From a virus: a stretch of 22,082 nt of DNA. The position numbers were made by a program, and so were the translations under genes. The notes below the pieces were generated by a model. The model searched no databases, had not been told where the DNA came from, and saw only the letters and a program-made list of their open reading frames with translations. Shown here piece after piece: positions 15,229 to 22,082 of this stretch (within the stretch, counting starts at the first letter, position 1; every line of letters starts with the position of its first letter). Where the stretch lies: the IMG/VR virus record IMGVR_UViG_3300022200_000735, positions 1 to 22,082 of that record, one strand, 5' to 3'.

Positions 15229-16173
15229 TTAAAGTGCCATGTTTAAATCAAAGACACCGCCATGAGCTGCTTCGTTGCGAACTTCTAAAGTCAACTCTGC
15301 AAGAATCTGAGTCTTGTCGCTGTCGCCAGTCTTAGCCAATTCATTTGTTTGGAATGGGCGTAAGTAAGCTACTGCGGCAAATTCAGGGTCAAGCACCAAT
15401 GCGTCACGGTCACGCATAAAACGGTCAGGTACCACAGAAACTGACCCGAAGTCGCTCAAATAAACATCGGCCGCGCCAATGATGGTTGTAGGTGCATCAG
15501 CAGGGGCCATATAACGTTGAGCGGCAATACCTGCAAAGGTTGACACTTTCTGCTTACCAGCCGCGCCAACTAACAACACTTTAGGTGAGCCACCTGACAC
15601 AAATACTTCGCTGATAACTGTCTTTAAGAGTGTCTCAGTAAATGCACGTTGTGTGCCGTCTGTACGAGTAGATTCACCGATTGTCAATGGGTCAACACCA
15701 CCTGTACCGACTGAAGTGTTAGTCTTAATCCATGACAACATTGATGCCATCTTGCGAGCGGTTGAGCTGTTGCCAGCAGAACGAGCTTGGTTGCTTGCCA
15801 AAATGGTTTCGATGTCCCTTTTTAATTCTGAAGACGCGCGCGCAAGTTGATAGGCTTTTTCAGATTTTCTGCCTGCTTTGTTAACGGTGTCTAAAGTGCC
15901 AGATACCTGAATAGTCTTTTGAACGATTTGGGTATAGTTACCAAGACGTACTGTTGGTGAAATGGTGGCTGAAGTAGCGTCAGCACCCTCAACTGCGGCG
16001 TTAGCGGTAGTTGCGGCGGCTAGGCTATCTGTCTGCCATTCGTGGTACACGGCTGTAGCTTTGCTACGTGCCAATGTGTTAAGCAAAGGTGTTTCTGTTG
16101 GGCTGATGCTATAGATAACATCAGATAAGTCTTCGCGCTGACCGATGGCGGTATGTGCGGTAAATGTAGCCAT
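15229..16173 (-). CDS. Major capsid protein (SU10-type, HK97 fold)
   Basis: A 314-residue protein. The N-terminal region (GQREDLSDVIYSISPTETPL, then FHEW-type YHEWQTDSL) matches the SU10-like major capsid family formerly called DUF5309. The long helix expected of an HK97-fold spine is KSEKAYQLARASSELKRDIE (104-123). The peripheral part includes SGGSPKVLLVGAAGKQKV, YLSDFGSVSVVPDRFMRDRD and a C-terminal LAELTLEVRNEAAHGGVFDL. AGGA lies at good spacing before the ATG at 16173, nine bases after the scaffold stop. The length fits the family. This protein builds the shell around the scaffold and portal. A GC-rich hairpin follows the stop. Confidence 0.9.
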   Translation of the reverse strand: MATFTAHTAIGQREDLSDVIYSISPTETPLLNTLARSKATAVYHEWQTDSLAAATTANAAVEGADATSATISPTVRLGNYTQIVQKTIQVSGTLDTVNKAGRKSEKAYQLARASSELKRDIETILASNQARSAGNSSTARKMASMLSWIKTNTSVGTGGVDPLTIGESTRTDGTQRAFTETLLKTVISEVFVSGGSPKVLLVGAAGKQKVSTFAGIAAQRYMAPADAPTTIIGAADVYLSDFGSVSVVPDRFMRDRDALVLDPEFAAVAYLRPFQTNELAKTGDSDKTQILAELTLEVRNEAAHGGVFDLNMAL

Positions 16174-16182
16174 GATAGTTTC

Positions 16183-17145
16183 CTAAATAAATTTTTCAAA
16201 AAGGTTGGCGGCATCTGCTACTCGACCTGAGTTTCGTAGTTTTTGCCTTAGTTTATTTGTCTGTTCCTGCTCGGGACTCCGTTGTACTGATGCACCTGAC
16301 TTAATCATTCTTGGGGCTTCGGACACTTTCTTAATCACGCCTGGCCGCTTACTGACTAGTTTGTCATACTGCATCGCTTTGTACAGAGTCATTACTGCGC
16401 GAGAGTCGTACACACTTGCTAACTCTTGGTCTGTCCAACCTATTGATTTTGCAAATTGGCGAATTTCCTTTCGGACTGTTTCACCTTGCTCGGGGCTTGC
16501 TAACTCAGGTATGGCTTGGGTTAGCTTTTCAGCTTCGACTGCAACGTGTTGCTGTAATAATTCACGCTGTTCAGATTGTTGCATTTGTGCAATTCTGTTG
16601 CGCTCCATTTGTATAGCGGCAAGTTGTTTGTCATTTTGCTGTTGTTCAGCCACTCGAACTGCATAACCAATTGGGTCAGTTTCCTTTAAAAGTTGCAAGT
16701 CCTCTTGTGGTTGCTGAGAGATCATCTGCTCCACTAATTGCAATTTCTGAGAGTACTGGTCTCTTAATTGTTTAGATTGCTCAACGCTTGCTTTATCTTG
16801 CTCAAGGTTCTTGCGAGCCTCTGCAAGTGTTTGGGTTTTTTTAGTATAGTCTGCTTCCCGTTGATAGCCGTTAACAAGCTCATCAAGCGTGACCTCAAGC
16901 TCTTCGCCACTTACTTTGACTCGATACTTAGGTTGCTCTTGCTCTTGTTCCTCTTCACCAACTTCGTCTTCCGACTCATCTACCTCATACGAGTCTTCAG
17001 TAGCCTCCGCCTCTACCTGTTCTTCTTGTTCGGCAACGGGTTGCTCTTCCGAGTCCTCACCGCCCATAAGCCCAAGCATTGCATTTGCCGCACCGTCTAC
17101 TGACAGCGTTCCATTACCCTCAACGGGTGTCATGTTTTCGCTCAT
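16183..17145 (-). CDS. Capsid scaffold protein
   Basis: A 320-residue protein. Residues about 30-72 are extremely acidic (EEQPVAEQEEQVEAEATEDS). Residues about 73-120 carry a motif common in phage scaffolds, YRVKVSGEELEVTLDELVNG, followed by YQREADYTKKTQTLAEARK. Residues 110-215 are Gln/Glu-rich coiled coil (DKASVEQSKQLRDQYSQKLQ, MERNRIAQMQQSEQRELLQQ). A conserved basic C-terminal tail (KLRQKLRNSGRVADAANLFE) probably touches the capsid protein. Scaffolds of this layout template procapsid assembly and leave or are cleaved before DNA enters; I see no protease fused to it. It stands directly before the capsid gene, as expected. AGGGG precedes the ATG. Confidence 0.9.
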   Translation of the reverse strand: MSENMTPVEGNGTLSVDGAANAMLGLMGGEDSEEQPVAEQEEQVEAEATEDSYEVDESEDEVGEEEQEQEQPKYRVKVSGEELEVTLDELVNGYQREADYTKKTQTLAEARKNLEQDKASVEQSKQLRDQYSQKLQLVEQMISQQPQEDLQLLKETDPIGYAVRVAEQQQNDKQLAAIQMERNRIAQMQQSEQRELLQQHVAVEAEKLTQAIPELASPEQGETVRKEIRQFAKSIGWTDQELASVYDSRAVMTLYKAMQYDKLVSKRPGVIKKVSEAPRMIKSGASVQRSPEQEQTNKLRQKLRNSGRVADAANLFEKFI

Positions 17146-17155
17146 CTTTACCCCT

Positions 17156-17198
17156 AACCAAGTTTCCCTGCTTGGCTCAGTTTACAGCGAAATGCTGT
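17156..17198 (-). promoter_or_regulatory. Two small hairpins in the leader of the scaffold-capsid message
   Basis: The 57-base gap between a small gene and the scaffold gene can fold into two stems on the transcript. AGCCAAG pairs with CTTGGTT (17177-17171 with 17162-17156, one G-U pair, loop CAGGGAAA). ACAGC pairs with GCTGT (17198-17194 with 17188-17184, loop ATTTC). No convincing promoter boxes are visible. They may mark an RNA-processing or protected 5' end for the abundant scaffold and capsid mRNA. Confidence 0.3.
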
Positions 17199-17202
17199 GA
17201 AA

Positions 17203-17433
17203 TCAAAATATCTTGCGCCGCTTTGCGTCTATCTGCTTTTGTGCCGCCAAAGACTCAAAATGCGCTACAAACTTGTTGACCGCTAGTAAGCCACGGTAAG
17301 CGTTTTCTCGCTCATCATAATTCTCAGGATTGCTATTTACAATTTCATCCATATAGCTTTTCTTTATAGCCTCTACTTCACCCATAAAGAACTCATCGTT
17401 AATTAAGTTTAAGGCAAATTGTGCGTTAATCAA
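17203..17433 (-). CDS. Small helical head-region protein, function unknown
   Basis: A 76-residue, mostly helical protein: MINAQFALNLINDEFFMGEV, then an acidic/basic helix ending DAKRRKIF. No cysteine pair, membrane segment or known motif is present. Its start overlaps the stop of the Gln/Met/Pro protein by four bases, as ATGA-type coupling, and its end is 57 bases before the scaffold gene. A small head-assembly or decoration helper is possible from position, but nothing in the sequence proves it. Tight packing and steady codon use support it as a real gene. Confidence 0.65.
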   Translation of the reverse strand: MINAQFALNLINDEFFMGEVEAIKKSYMDEIVNSNPENYDERENAYRGLLAVNKFVAHFESLAAQKQIDAKRRKIF

Positions 17434-17819
17434 TTCTGATTGCCACCGTTAAAGTTTCCGCCCATTACATAGCCGCCATCACCTTGACTAATTTGGTTGT
17501 TAAAACGTGGGGCAACTACAGGTGCAGGGTTTGTCATACTAGGCGTATATTTCCTAACCGCAAAGTCAGCAGGTATTTGGTTAGCGCTTGGCAAATTAAA
17601 ATTCATTGGTATTGCGCCACCAAAGAACGGGTTTGCCACCTGTGGTCGATACGAAAAGTCTTGTGTCGGCATCTGAGGCATTTGGGTCGGCAACCTAAAC
17701 GGCTGTTGCATTTGTGGCATCTGTTGAGGCATCTGTTGAGGCATCTGCTGTGGCATTTGCTGTTGAAACGATTGCACAGAGTCAGCTATTTGTCTGTCTA
17801 AGATAGGGTTTCCGCTCAT
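17430..17819 (-). CDS. Gln/Met/Pro-rich repeat protein, function unknown
   Basis: A 129-residue low-complexity protein. After a short polar start (GNPILDRQIADSVQSF), residues 20-35 are four tandem QQMP units followed by QMQQ and two MPQMP-like copies. The middle (PFFGGAIPMNFNLPSANQIP) and the Gly/Asn-rich end (GGYVMGGNFNGGNQN) look disordered. The start overlaps the portal stop as ATGA, and the stop overlaps the next start, so it belongs firmly to the head operon. Disordered Pro/Gln proteins at this position could be flexible virion or assembly factors; no family was recognised. The repeats are visible in DNA as 12-base units. Confidence 0.65.
   Translation of the reverse strand: MSGNPILDRQIADSVQSFQQQMPQQMPQQMPQQMPQMQQPFRLPTQMPQMPTQDFSYRPQVANPFFGGAIPMNFNLPSANQIPADFAVRKYTPSMTNPAPVVAPRFNNQISQGDGGYVMGGNFNGGNQN
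17715..17762 (-). repeat. Four tandem 12-base units encoding QQMP
   Basis: Codons 20-35 of the Gln/Met/Pro protein. On the plus strand the unit reads about GGCATCTGTTGA, with the outer copies diverged by single changes. Such an in-frame microsatellite can gain or lose units without a frameshift. Confidence 0.85.
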
Positions 17820-19906
17820 AATGGGCTAATCCTTGGGTCATTAGTAATATCGGCTTGCATCGCGGCTTGTTTAAGTGCAATCTCAGCCGACAATTCCTCA
17901 CGCTTTAATTGTAATTCAAGCGCCATTTTTTCACGCTCTAATTGCATATCTAGCGCCGCAGCTTCTCTCTGTTGTTGTAACTCTGCGGCAGTCTTCTCTC
18001 GCATAAGCTGAATATCAGCCTGTGCCTTTGCTTGCTTTGCCTCTATGTCAGCCATTGCCTTTTGCTTAGTTATCTCAACTTGGGCTTGGGCTTGCTGGAG
18101 TAGAGCTTGCATATTTGGGTCAGGCTTGGGCTGTTGGGGTTGTGAAATCTGCTGTTCAATCTCTGGCGTGATTTCTTTAAAGAACTCTGCTGAATCTGAA
18201 AAACCTGCGGCTTCAATAAACCTCCCCAAAGTTTGGCGATATTGACTGACTGTTACTAGCGGATTAGATGCACCGTATTGTTGAATGATAGCTTCTTGCT
18301 TGGCAAGCACCATCTGCAACATTGTCATCTGCTCTTGCTTGTTACCTGTACCCAAACCTACATTAATCTGCATATCATATTGATTTGACCATTCGCGTGG
18401 GTCTATGGGTACGTACTTGCCACGCAATCTAATGATGGCGGGTTTGTCTTGATACTTGCAAACTAGGTGCAATATTCCCATAAAAAGGCTTTTAATGCCA
18501 GTTTCAGCAAATATACGAGCGATTAACTCTAACTTTCCACCACTTGCTTGGCTACTAGCGGCAATCGCAGCGGCGGTAACGTTCTGCAATATGTCAGGGT
18601 TAAGACCTTGTTGCATATCAGAAATACCTGTGCGTTTACCTTGCACATCGTCTAAGTATTGAAGCATGGGGAATGCTTGAGAAATAACACTTGGCACTAA
18701 CATCGGCACAACCGCGTTTGGGTTTTTCATACGCACGATACCGCCAGGCGTACTGGTCAATAAGTCATCAAGGTTTACCTGCCCCTCTACCGCACCCACA
18801 CGAGAGTTGTTACTTAGGTATAGGTTGTCAAGCATTTGACGCACTACGGTTGATTTGATAAGTTGTAAGTCCATTGTGCGGTCAGCCATTGACTCGCCAA
18901 AGAACTTGTGTGGAATAGGTATCGGACAAAGCGAATGAAACGGCACGTAGTCAGTTTCGGTATTATCTAAGATTTCTGAACCTGCGTAGTAAATCTGTCT
19001 AAACTCAGCTATGCCATCGCCATCGTAATCAGTCTTAAGATAGCACTCGTACAACTCAATCTCTTGCATTGAGTCATCTAAACTTTCGTCTTGGTAAGGT
19101 TGCTCACCATTAGAAAACCGTGCAAGTCGTTCGCTTGTGTATGACAACTCATCGTATGCAGGTAATGCGGCAACGGTTTCAGCGTCAAAGCCCATTGAGA
19201 TAAGGTCTGAACGTGTCATAAGCTTTCGGTGCGCTACAAAGGGAGCATCATCAATGCTAGTCGCTTTCTTTGACATCAAGAATTCTTCAGGTGGTACGTT
19301 TTCAATTTTGACGCCACCCTGCTTAGTCTTCTTGCCAACCGTGATAGAGTTATAACGTAACTTCAATGGTTGACCCATCTCGTCTAGTTGCTCTACATCT
19401 ATCTCTTCGGCTTCCTGCTCAATCACATCTAATGTGCCATCAGCAAGTAGCATGACTACTTCATCGTCTGTCAGATTCTCGTATGTTTCTTTCTTTTGTG
19501 TTGTTTTTGTGTCCCAGTATGCTTTGACAATACCTGTCTTTTGCATAAGCGCATCTTTTAGCCAATCGTGCAAGATGGCAAAGCCTGAGTTCTGCGTATA
19601 GAAGACCCAATTGCAATACTCGGTAGCTTGTTTAGCGCCCTCTTCATCGTTTGGCCCACGCGGTTCAAAGCGCACAATGTCATCAGATTGGGTAAACACT
19701 CGCAACAATTGTGGCAATGCGCCATCAATAGCTTCGGCAACCTCACCCGTCACAATTTGACTGCGACCCTCAACCTCATTTCCGTATGGGTTACGCAAGT
19801 AATATTCAAGCGCCTTGGCTCTTGATTCTGTTGTTTCTGAGTCTAGGTAGCCAATGGCATTATCAATCTCTGCCTCTAAGATTGACTTTAATTTACCCTC
19901 ATCCAT
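17816..19906 (-). CDS. Portal protein (P22-like)
   Basis: I choose ATG 19906 (MDEGKLKSILEAEIDNAIGY), since GAGG stands at good spacing; the GTG at 19933 is less likely. The protein has 696 residues. The N-terminal part holds the expected portal pattern: YYLRNPYGNEVEGRSQIVTG, TGEVAEAIDGALPQLLRVF, and a later RFEPRGPNDEEGAKQATEY. The middle includes LCPIPIPHKFFGESMADRTM, typical of these proteins, then RQMLDNLYLSNNSRVG and GGIVRMKNPNAVVPML. The last 110 residues are a near-unbroken charged helix (QKAMADIEAKQAKAQADIQL), like the helical barrel of the P22 portal. Twelve copies form the ring through which terminase pumps DNA. It is followed by the Gln/Met/Pro gene by ATGA overlap. Confidence 0.9.
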   Translation of the reverse strand: MDEGKLKSILEAEIDNAIGYLDSETTESRAKALEYYLRNPYGNEVEGRSQIVTGEVAEAIDGALPQLLRVFTQSDDIVRFEPRGPNDEEGAKQATEYCNWVFYTQNSGFAILHDWLKDALMQKTGIVKAYWDTKTTQKKETYENLTDDEVVMLLADGTLDVIEQEAEEIDVEQLDEMGQPLKLRYNSITVGKKTKQGGVKIENVPPEEFLMSKKATSIDDAPFVAHRKLMTRSDLISMGFDAETVAALPAYDELSYTSERLARFSNGEQPYQDESLDDSMQEIELYECYLKTDYDGDGIAEFRQIYYAGSEILDNTETDYVPFHSLCPIPIPHKFFGESMADRTMDLQLIKSTVVRQMLDNLYLSNNSRVGAVEGQVNLDDLLTSTPGGIVRMKNPNAVVPMLVPSVISQAFPMLQYLDDVQGKRTGISDMQQGLNPDILQNVTAAAIAASSQASGGKLELIARIFAETGIKSLFMGILHLVCKYQDKPAIIRLRGKYVPIDPREWSNQYDMQINVGLGTGNKQEQMTMLQMVLAKQEAIIQQYGASNPLVTVSQYRQTLGRFIEAAGFSDSAEFFKEITPEIEQQISQPQQPKPDPNMQALLQQAQAQVEITKQKAMADIEAKQAKAQADIQLMREKTAAELQQQREAAALDMQLEREKMALELQLKREELSAEIALKQAAMQADITNDPRISPL

Positions 19907-20039
19907 TTTTATCCTCGCTATGTGGGCGACCACGTTTAGGCTGTAATTGCGCTATTTTACGCTCAAGCTCTTCAATTCGCGCCAATAAAGCATCATAATC
20001 TGCTTTTGTAGGCATACTTCCCTTTGGTAACACCCACAT
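19899..20039 (-). CDS. Micro-protein between terminase and portal, coiled coil plus RGRP motif
   Basis: A 46-residue reading starts with ATG at 20039, overlapping the terminase stop as TAATG. An alternative ATG at 20015, after AAAGGGA, gives 38 residues (MPTKADYDALLARIEELERK), and I cannot choose between them. The core YDALLARIEELERKIAQL is a clear short coiled coil. The tail PKRGRPHSEDKNG contains the AT-hook core RGRP, a DNA minor-groove motif. The stop lies inside the first codons of the portal gene. It could be a DNA-contacting helper for terminase-portal docking, which is speculation. Conserved framing by both neighbours and a good ribosome binding site favour a real gene. Confidence 0.55.
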   Translation of the reverse strand: MWVLPKGSMPTKADYDALLARIEELERKIAQLQPKRGRPHSEDKNG

Positions 20040-21295
20040 TACACGACCCACCCTGTATTGACTTTCAAAGGTTTTGACCAACTAACTGTGTCATTCATGC
20101 CAACCGCTAAGTAGCGCAAGCTATCGCTACCGTGTGATGCCCAGTCGTGCAATGGCTTGTCATAAAAGACGTTACGCTTTTCATCAAATTCTCTACGATA
20201 GTTTCTAATACATTCTAACCCATCTTTTGTGTTAGGCAAATTGAACCAACAATTAGGCAACATAGAGCGTACAGCCTGTATGCCATCATCTATGCTTAAC
20301 CGTGGCACAACCGTGCAAGATAGTCCCGCCTCTTGTAATACCTCTAACCGACTCTTACCTGTCCCCAACTCTCTGACTTGTACATCGTGTGGCAATAGCA
20401 TCTCTGCTTGCTTCCACCCTCGATTGGTAAGCTCTCTTACATACCAGTCCAAACCTTGACCGTGATTCTCAAAGTAATCCATTAAGCGTATTTCTTTGCC
20501 TAGCACTTGAGCCACCCAAATAGAGGTGCTGTCGCCCATGCCTAAGTCCCAACTTACATACGTCTTTAGTAAATCACTACGAGCAATGGTGCAAAAACGG
20601 TTTTCAGACTCAAGGTCGTTCATAATCTTGCCGTAATAACTACCCTCGATTGCAGCGTGAAAACTACACTCAAACTCTTGGTTGTATTTGTCTTCACCCA
20701 TCTCGCGCTTGGCGGCTTCTAATTCATCGGCATCTACAATGTTTGTTTGTGAGGCTTTAAACTCTAAAAGTTGCCAACCAATCTCTGTCTCTGCTCGGTC
20801 TCGCAACTCTTTAAAGTGATTCTGCCCCTTTGGTGTGCCGATAAAGATAGCCTTACCCTTGCGGTCAGCAAGCGCAGGACGAATAATCTCGTTCCATATC
20901 TTTGGGTTTTGGTCAGCAATCTCATCTAGCACTACTAAGTCAAAGTACTGACCACGCAATGAGTCAGGGTTATCTGAGCCGTACAACTGGATACGCCTAT
21001 CCCAAAAGTCAACACGTAACTCAGCAATGTTAGCCACAGCATTTAGTGGTCGCGTGTAGTGCGTAAGGTAATCCCACGCTACTCGTTTCGCTTGAGAGTA
21101 TGTGGGTGCTATGTAACCGATACGTGGGCGTTCTAGCTTGCAATCAATTGCCGCCTTGATAGCAGCGTTTATAGCATTTACCGTTTTACCAAACCTTCGG
21201 TGAGCCACAACAACAACAAATCTGTTGCTTTCAATTGCATCATGTATTTGAAGCTGTTGCTCGCGGGGTTTGTATGGTATGACTATTTCTGCCAT
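20039..21295 (-). CDS. terL: Terminase large subunit (packaging ATPase and nuclease)
   Basis: A 418-residue protein with both terminase domains. The ATPase part has an adenine-binding start (YKPREQQLQI), a Walker A-like AHRRFGKT at 31-38, Walker B LVVLDE with D124-E125, and the coupling motif GTPKG at 153-157. The nuclease part begins YVSWDLGMGDST with D250 as the first metal ligand and ends with HDWASHGSDSLRYLAVG, whose Asp completes the RNase H-like site. It cuts concatemers and drives DNA through the portal ring. It is at the short end for the family but intact. The start overlaps the small-subunit gene by 13 bases. The packaging strategy (headful or cohesive end) cannot be told from the sequence. 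Confidence 0.95.
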   Translation of the reverse strand: MAEIVIPYKPREQQLQIHDAIESNRFVVVVAHRRFGKTVNAINAAIKAAIDCKLERPRIGYIAPTYSQAKRVAWDYLTHYTRPLNAVANIAELRVDFWDRRIQLYGSDNPDSLRGQYFDLVVLDEIADQNPKIWNEIIRPALADRKGKAIFIGTPKGQNHFKELRDRAETEIGWQLLEFKASQTNIVDADELEAAKREMGEDKYNQEFECSFHAAIEGSYYGKIMNDLESENRFCTIARSDLLKTYVSWDLGMGDSTSIWVAQVLGKEIRLMDYFENHGQGLDWYVRELTNRGWKQAEMLLPHDVQVRELGTGKSRLEVLQEAGLSCTVVPRLSIDDGIQAVRSMLPNCWFNLPNTKDGLECIRNYRREFDEKRNVFYDKPLHDWASHGSDSLRYLAVGMNDTVSWSKPLKVNTGWVV

Positions 21296-21609
21296 TTGAC
21301 AACCAAATCGCCGCCATCGGCTCCAGCTATTTCGTGTCTATCTGTTTCTTTCCACCCAGCCCGTGTTTTTAACCAAAATATCATAGCTGTTGTGTTACCT
21401 GTTTTGGCTTGCTCGTACAACGACCTACCAATAGCGGCATTGGCATCTACCCTACCATTATCTAATTCACGCTTATAGTGTTTAACCAAGGTGTCTGCGC
21501 TTATCTCTAATTTCGTAGATATGTCCTCATGCCGTACACCTACAGCAGCTAAAGTCATAGCTAATTTTTTAGTTTCGTCTGTTGGAACGTGTAATTTTCC
21601 CTGAGTCAT
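21283..21609 (-). CDS. Terminase small subunit-like DNA-recognition protein
   Basis: A 108-residue protein. Residues about 10-50 make a helix-turn-helix (TKKLAMTLAAVGVRHEDIST, then LEISADTLVKHYKRELDNG). The second half has a helical oligomerisation part, NAAIGRSLYEQAKTGNTTAM, then IFWLKTRAGWKETDRHEIAG, a stretch often seen in small terminase subunits of phages. Such proteins form rings, bind the pac or cos site and hand DNA to the large subunit. GGAG lies nine bases before the ATG. It overlaps the large-subunit start by 13 bases, which supports the assignment. A general HTH regulator is the alternative. Confidence 0.8.
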   Translation of the reverse strand: MTQGKLHVPTDETKKLAMTLAAVGVRHEDISTKLEISADTLVKHYKRELDNGRVDANAAIGRSLYEQAKTGNTTAMIFWLKTRAGWKETDRHEIAGADGGDLVVKWQK

Positions 21610-21611
21610 CT

Positions 21612-22082
21612 TTATAACTCCGAAACCAGTGCATTAAAAGTTTCTTTAGTAGATTCTAATGTAGCTTCTTTGCCTGTAAATTCCTGCCAGCGTTTAACTA
21701 TTACATCGCAGTATTTAGGGTCTAGTTCCATTATTCTGCATAACCTGTTTAATTTTTCACAGGCGATTAAAGTAGTACCTGTTCCACCGAAACAATCAAT
21801 AACAATTGCATTTCTTCCTGTGAAATTAGTAATAATGTTTTCAGGCAAATATACTGGAAATGTTGCCTTATGTACTTTTGAAAATTCATTACCTGATGCC
21901 GAAACACCTTCTATAACATTGTAATAAGACCCTTGACCAAATTGAGGGTTTAAGAATTTTCTTTTGCCATCACCAAAACACAATATAAATTCAACAAGGT
22001 TGTTTATTATTCCTTTTTGTATGTGAGGTGCAACATTTTTCTTTTTCCAATAAATTACGTCTTTAAAACAATCTCCAAATTC
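21612..22082 (-). CDS. Beta-class DNA methyltransferase, 5' end outside window
   Basis: The frame is open from 22082 to the TAA at 21612, so the first part of the gene lies beyond the window; 156 residues are visible. A TTG at 21983 is inside the gene and is not its start. The visible part includes QFGQGSYYNVIEGVSASGNE, the motif X-like KATFPVYLPENII, and motif I, DCFGGTGTTLIACEKLNR, which supplies the S-adenosylmethionine site at 21777-21797. Motif I at the C-terminal side implies a beta-class N6-adenine or N4-cytosine methylase, whose catalytic DPPY/SPPY motif would be upstream and is not seen. It may protect the phage genome from host restriction. It ends two bases before the small terminase gene. 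Confidence 0.85.
   Translation of the reverse strand, partial: EFGDCFKDVIYWKKKNVAPHIQKGIINNLVEFILCFGDGKRKFLNPQFGQGSYYNVIEGVSASGNEFSKVHKATFPVYLPENIITNFTGRNAIVIDCFGGTGTTLIACEKLNRLCRIMELDPKYCDVIVKRWQEFTGKEATLESTKETFNALVSEL

Noticed and set aside
16205-16666. A 153-codon plus-strand reading frame
   Set aside because: It lies opposite the scaffold gene, is rich in Cys and Ser as expected of the antisense of Gln/Glu/Ala codons, and has no family pattern.
19907-19933. Upstream GTG start for the portal gene
   Set aside because: The ATG at 19906 has GAGG at good spacing and gives the expected portal N-terminus, while the GTG adds nine residues without support.
1-22082. Integrase, repressor, attachment site, insertion sequence or defence island
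   Set aside because: No recombinase, transposase, inverted terminal repeats or toxin-antitoxin pair was seen on either strand; the window is a continuous late-gene block.

Overview
This window looks like the packaging, virion-structure and start-of-lysis part of a tailed double-stranded DNA phage genome. Every convincing gene lies on the minus strand, so the transcriptional order runs from base 22082 down to base 1. Genes are packed head to tail with ATGA or TAATG overlaps or gaps of a few bases, and most starts carry an AAGGA- or GGAG-type ribosome binding site. I see no tape-measure, sheath, major tail tube or baseplate gene. That absence, plus a P22-like portal, an SU10-type capsid protein and several Gly/Ala-rich internal proteins, points to a short-tailed phage (podovirus morphology). 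The host cannot be read from the sequence. The gene content and AT-leaning composition resemble phages known mainly from aquatic metagenomes, which is inference only. No integrase, repressor, tRNA, RNA polymerase or CRISPR array was seen.

Layout in order of transcription. (1) 22082-20039: the 3' end of a beta-class DNA methyltransferase, then small and large terminase subunits. (2) 20039-15229: a tiny coiled-coil protein with an RGRP motif, the portal, a Gln/Met/Pro repeat protein, a 76-residue unknown, an acidic scaffold protein and the major capsid protein. (3) 15184-13636: a 106-residue unknown, a GT-A-type glycosyltransferase-like protein and the head-tail adaptor. (4) 13629-7025: fibre and tail accessory genes. 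These include three copies of one carbohydrate-binding-like module spread over two proteins, a protein with an exact 20-residue repeat, a nozzle/hub-like protein and a protein split by an inserted jelly-roll-like domain. (5) 7028-2099: a GNAT-like protein followed by four probable DNA-ejection proteins. (6) 2099-1: a His-rich tail-collar/receptor-binding protein, a four-Cys small protein, a holin-like membrane protein and an HTH plus calcineurin-like phosphoesterase cut by the window start.

The genes fit one late-expression programme. Terminase pumps DNA through the portal into a shell built by the capsid and scaffold proteins. The adaptor and nozzle close the head, fibres and collar recognise the host, ejection proteins carry DNA across the envelope, and the membrane protein begins lysis. 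Likely regulatory RNA structure is limited to a hairpin just after the capsid gene, two small hairpins before the scaffold gene and an 18-bp perfect palindrome before the holin-like gene. I did not find a new defence or mobile system. The most interesting items are the perfectly phased repeat protein, the fibre module triplication, the inserted jelly-roll domain, the glycosyltransferase inside the head operon and the RGRP micro-gene between terminase and portal.
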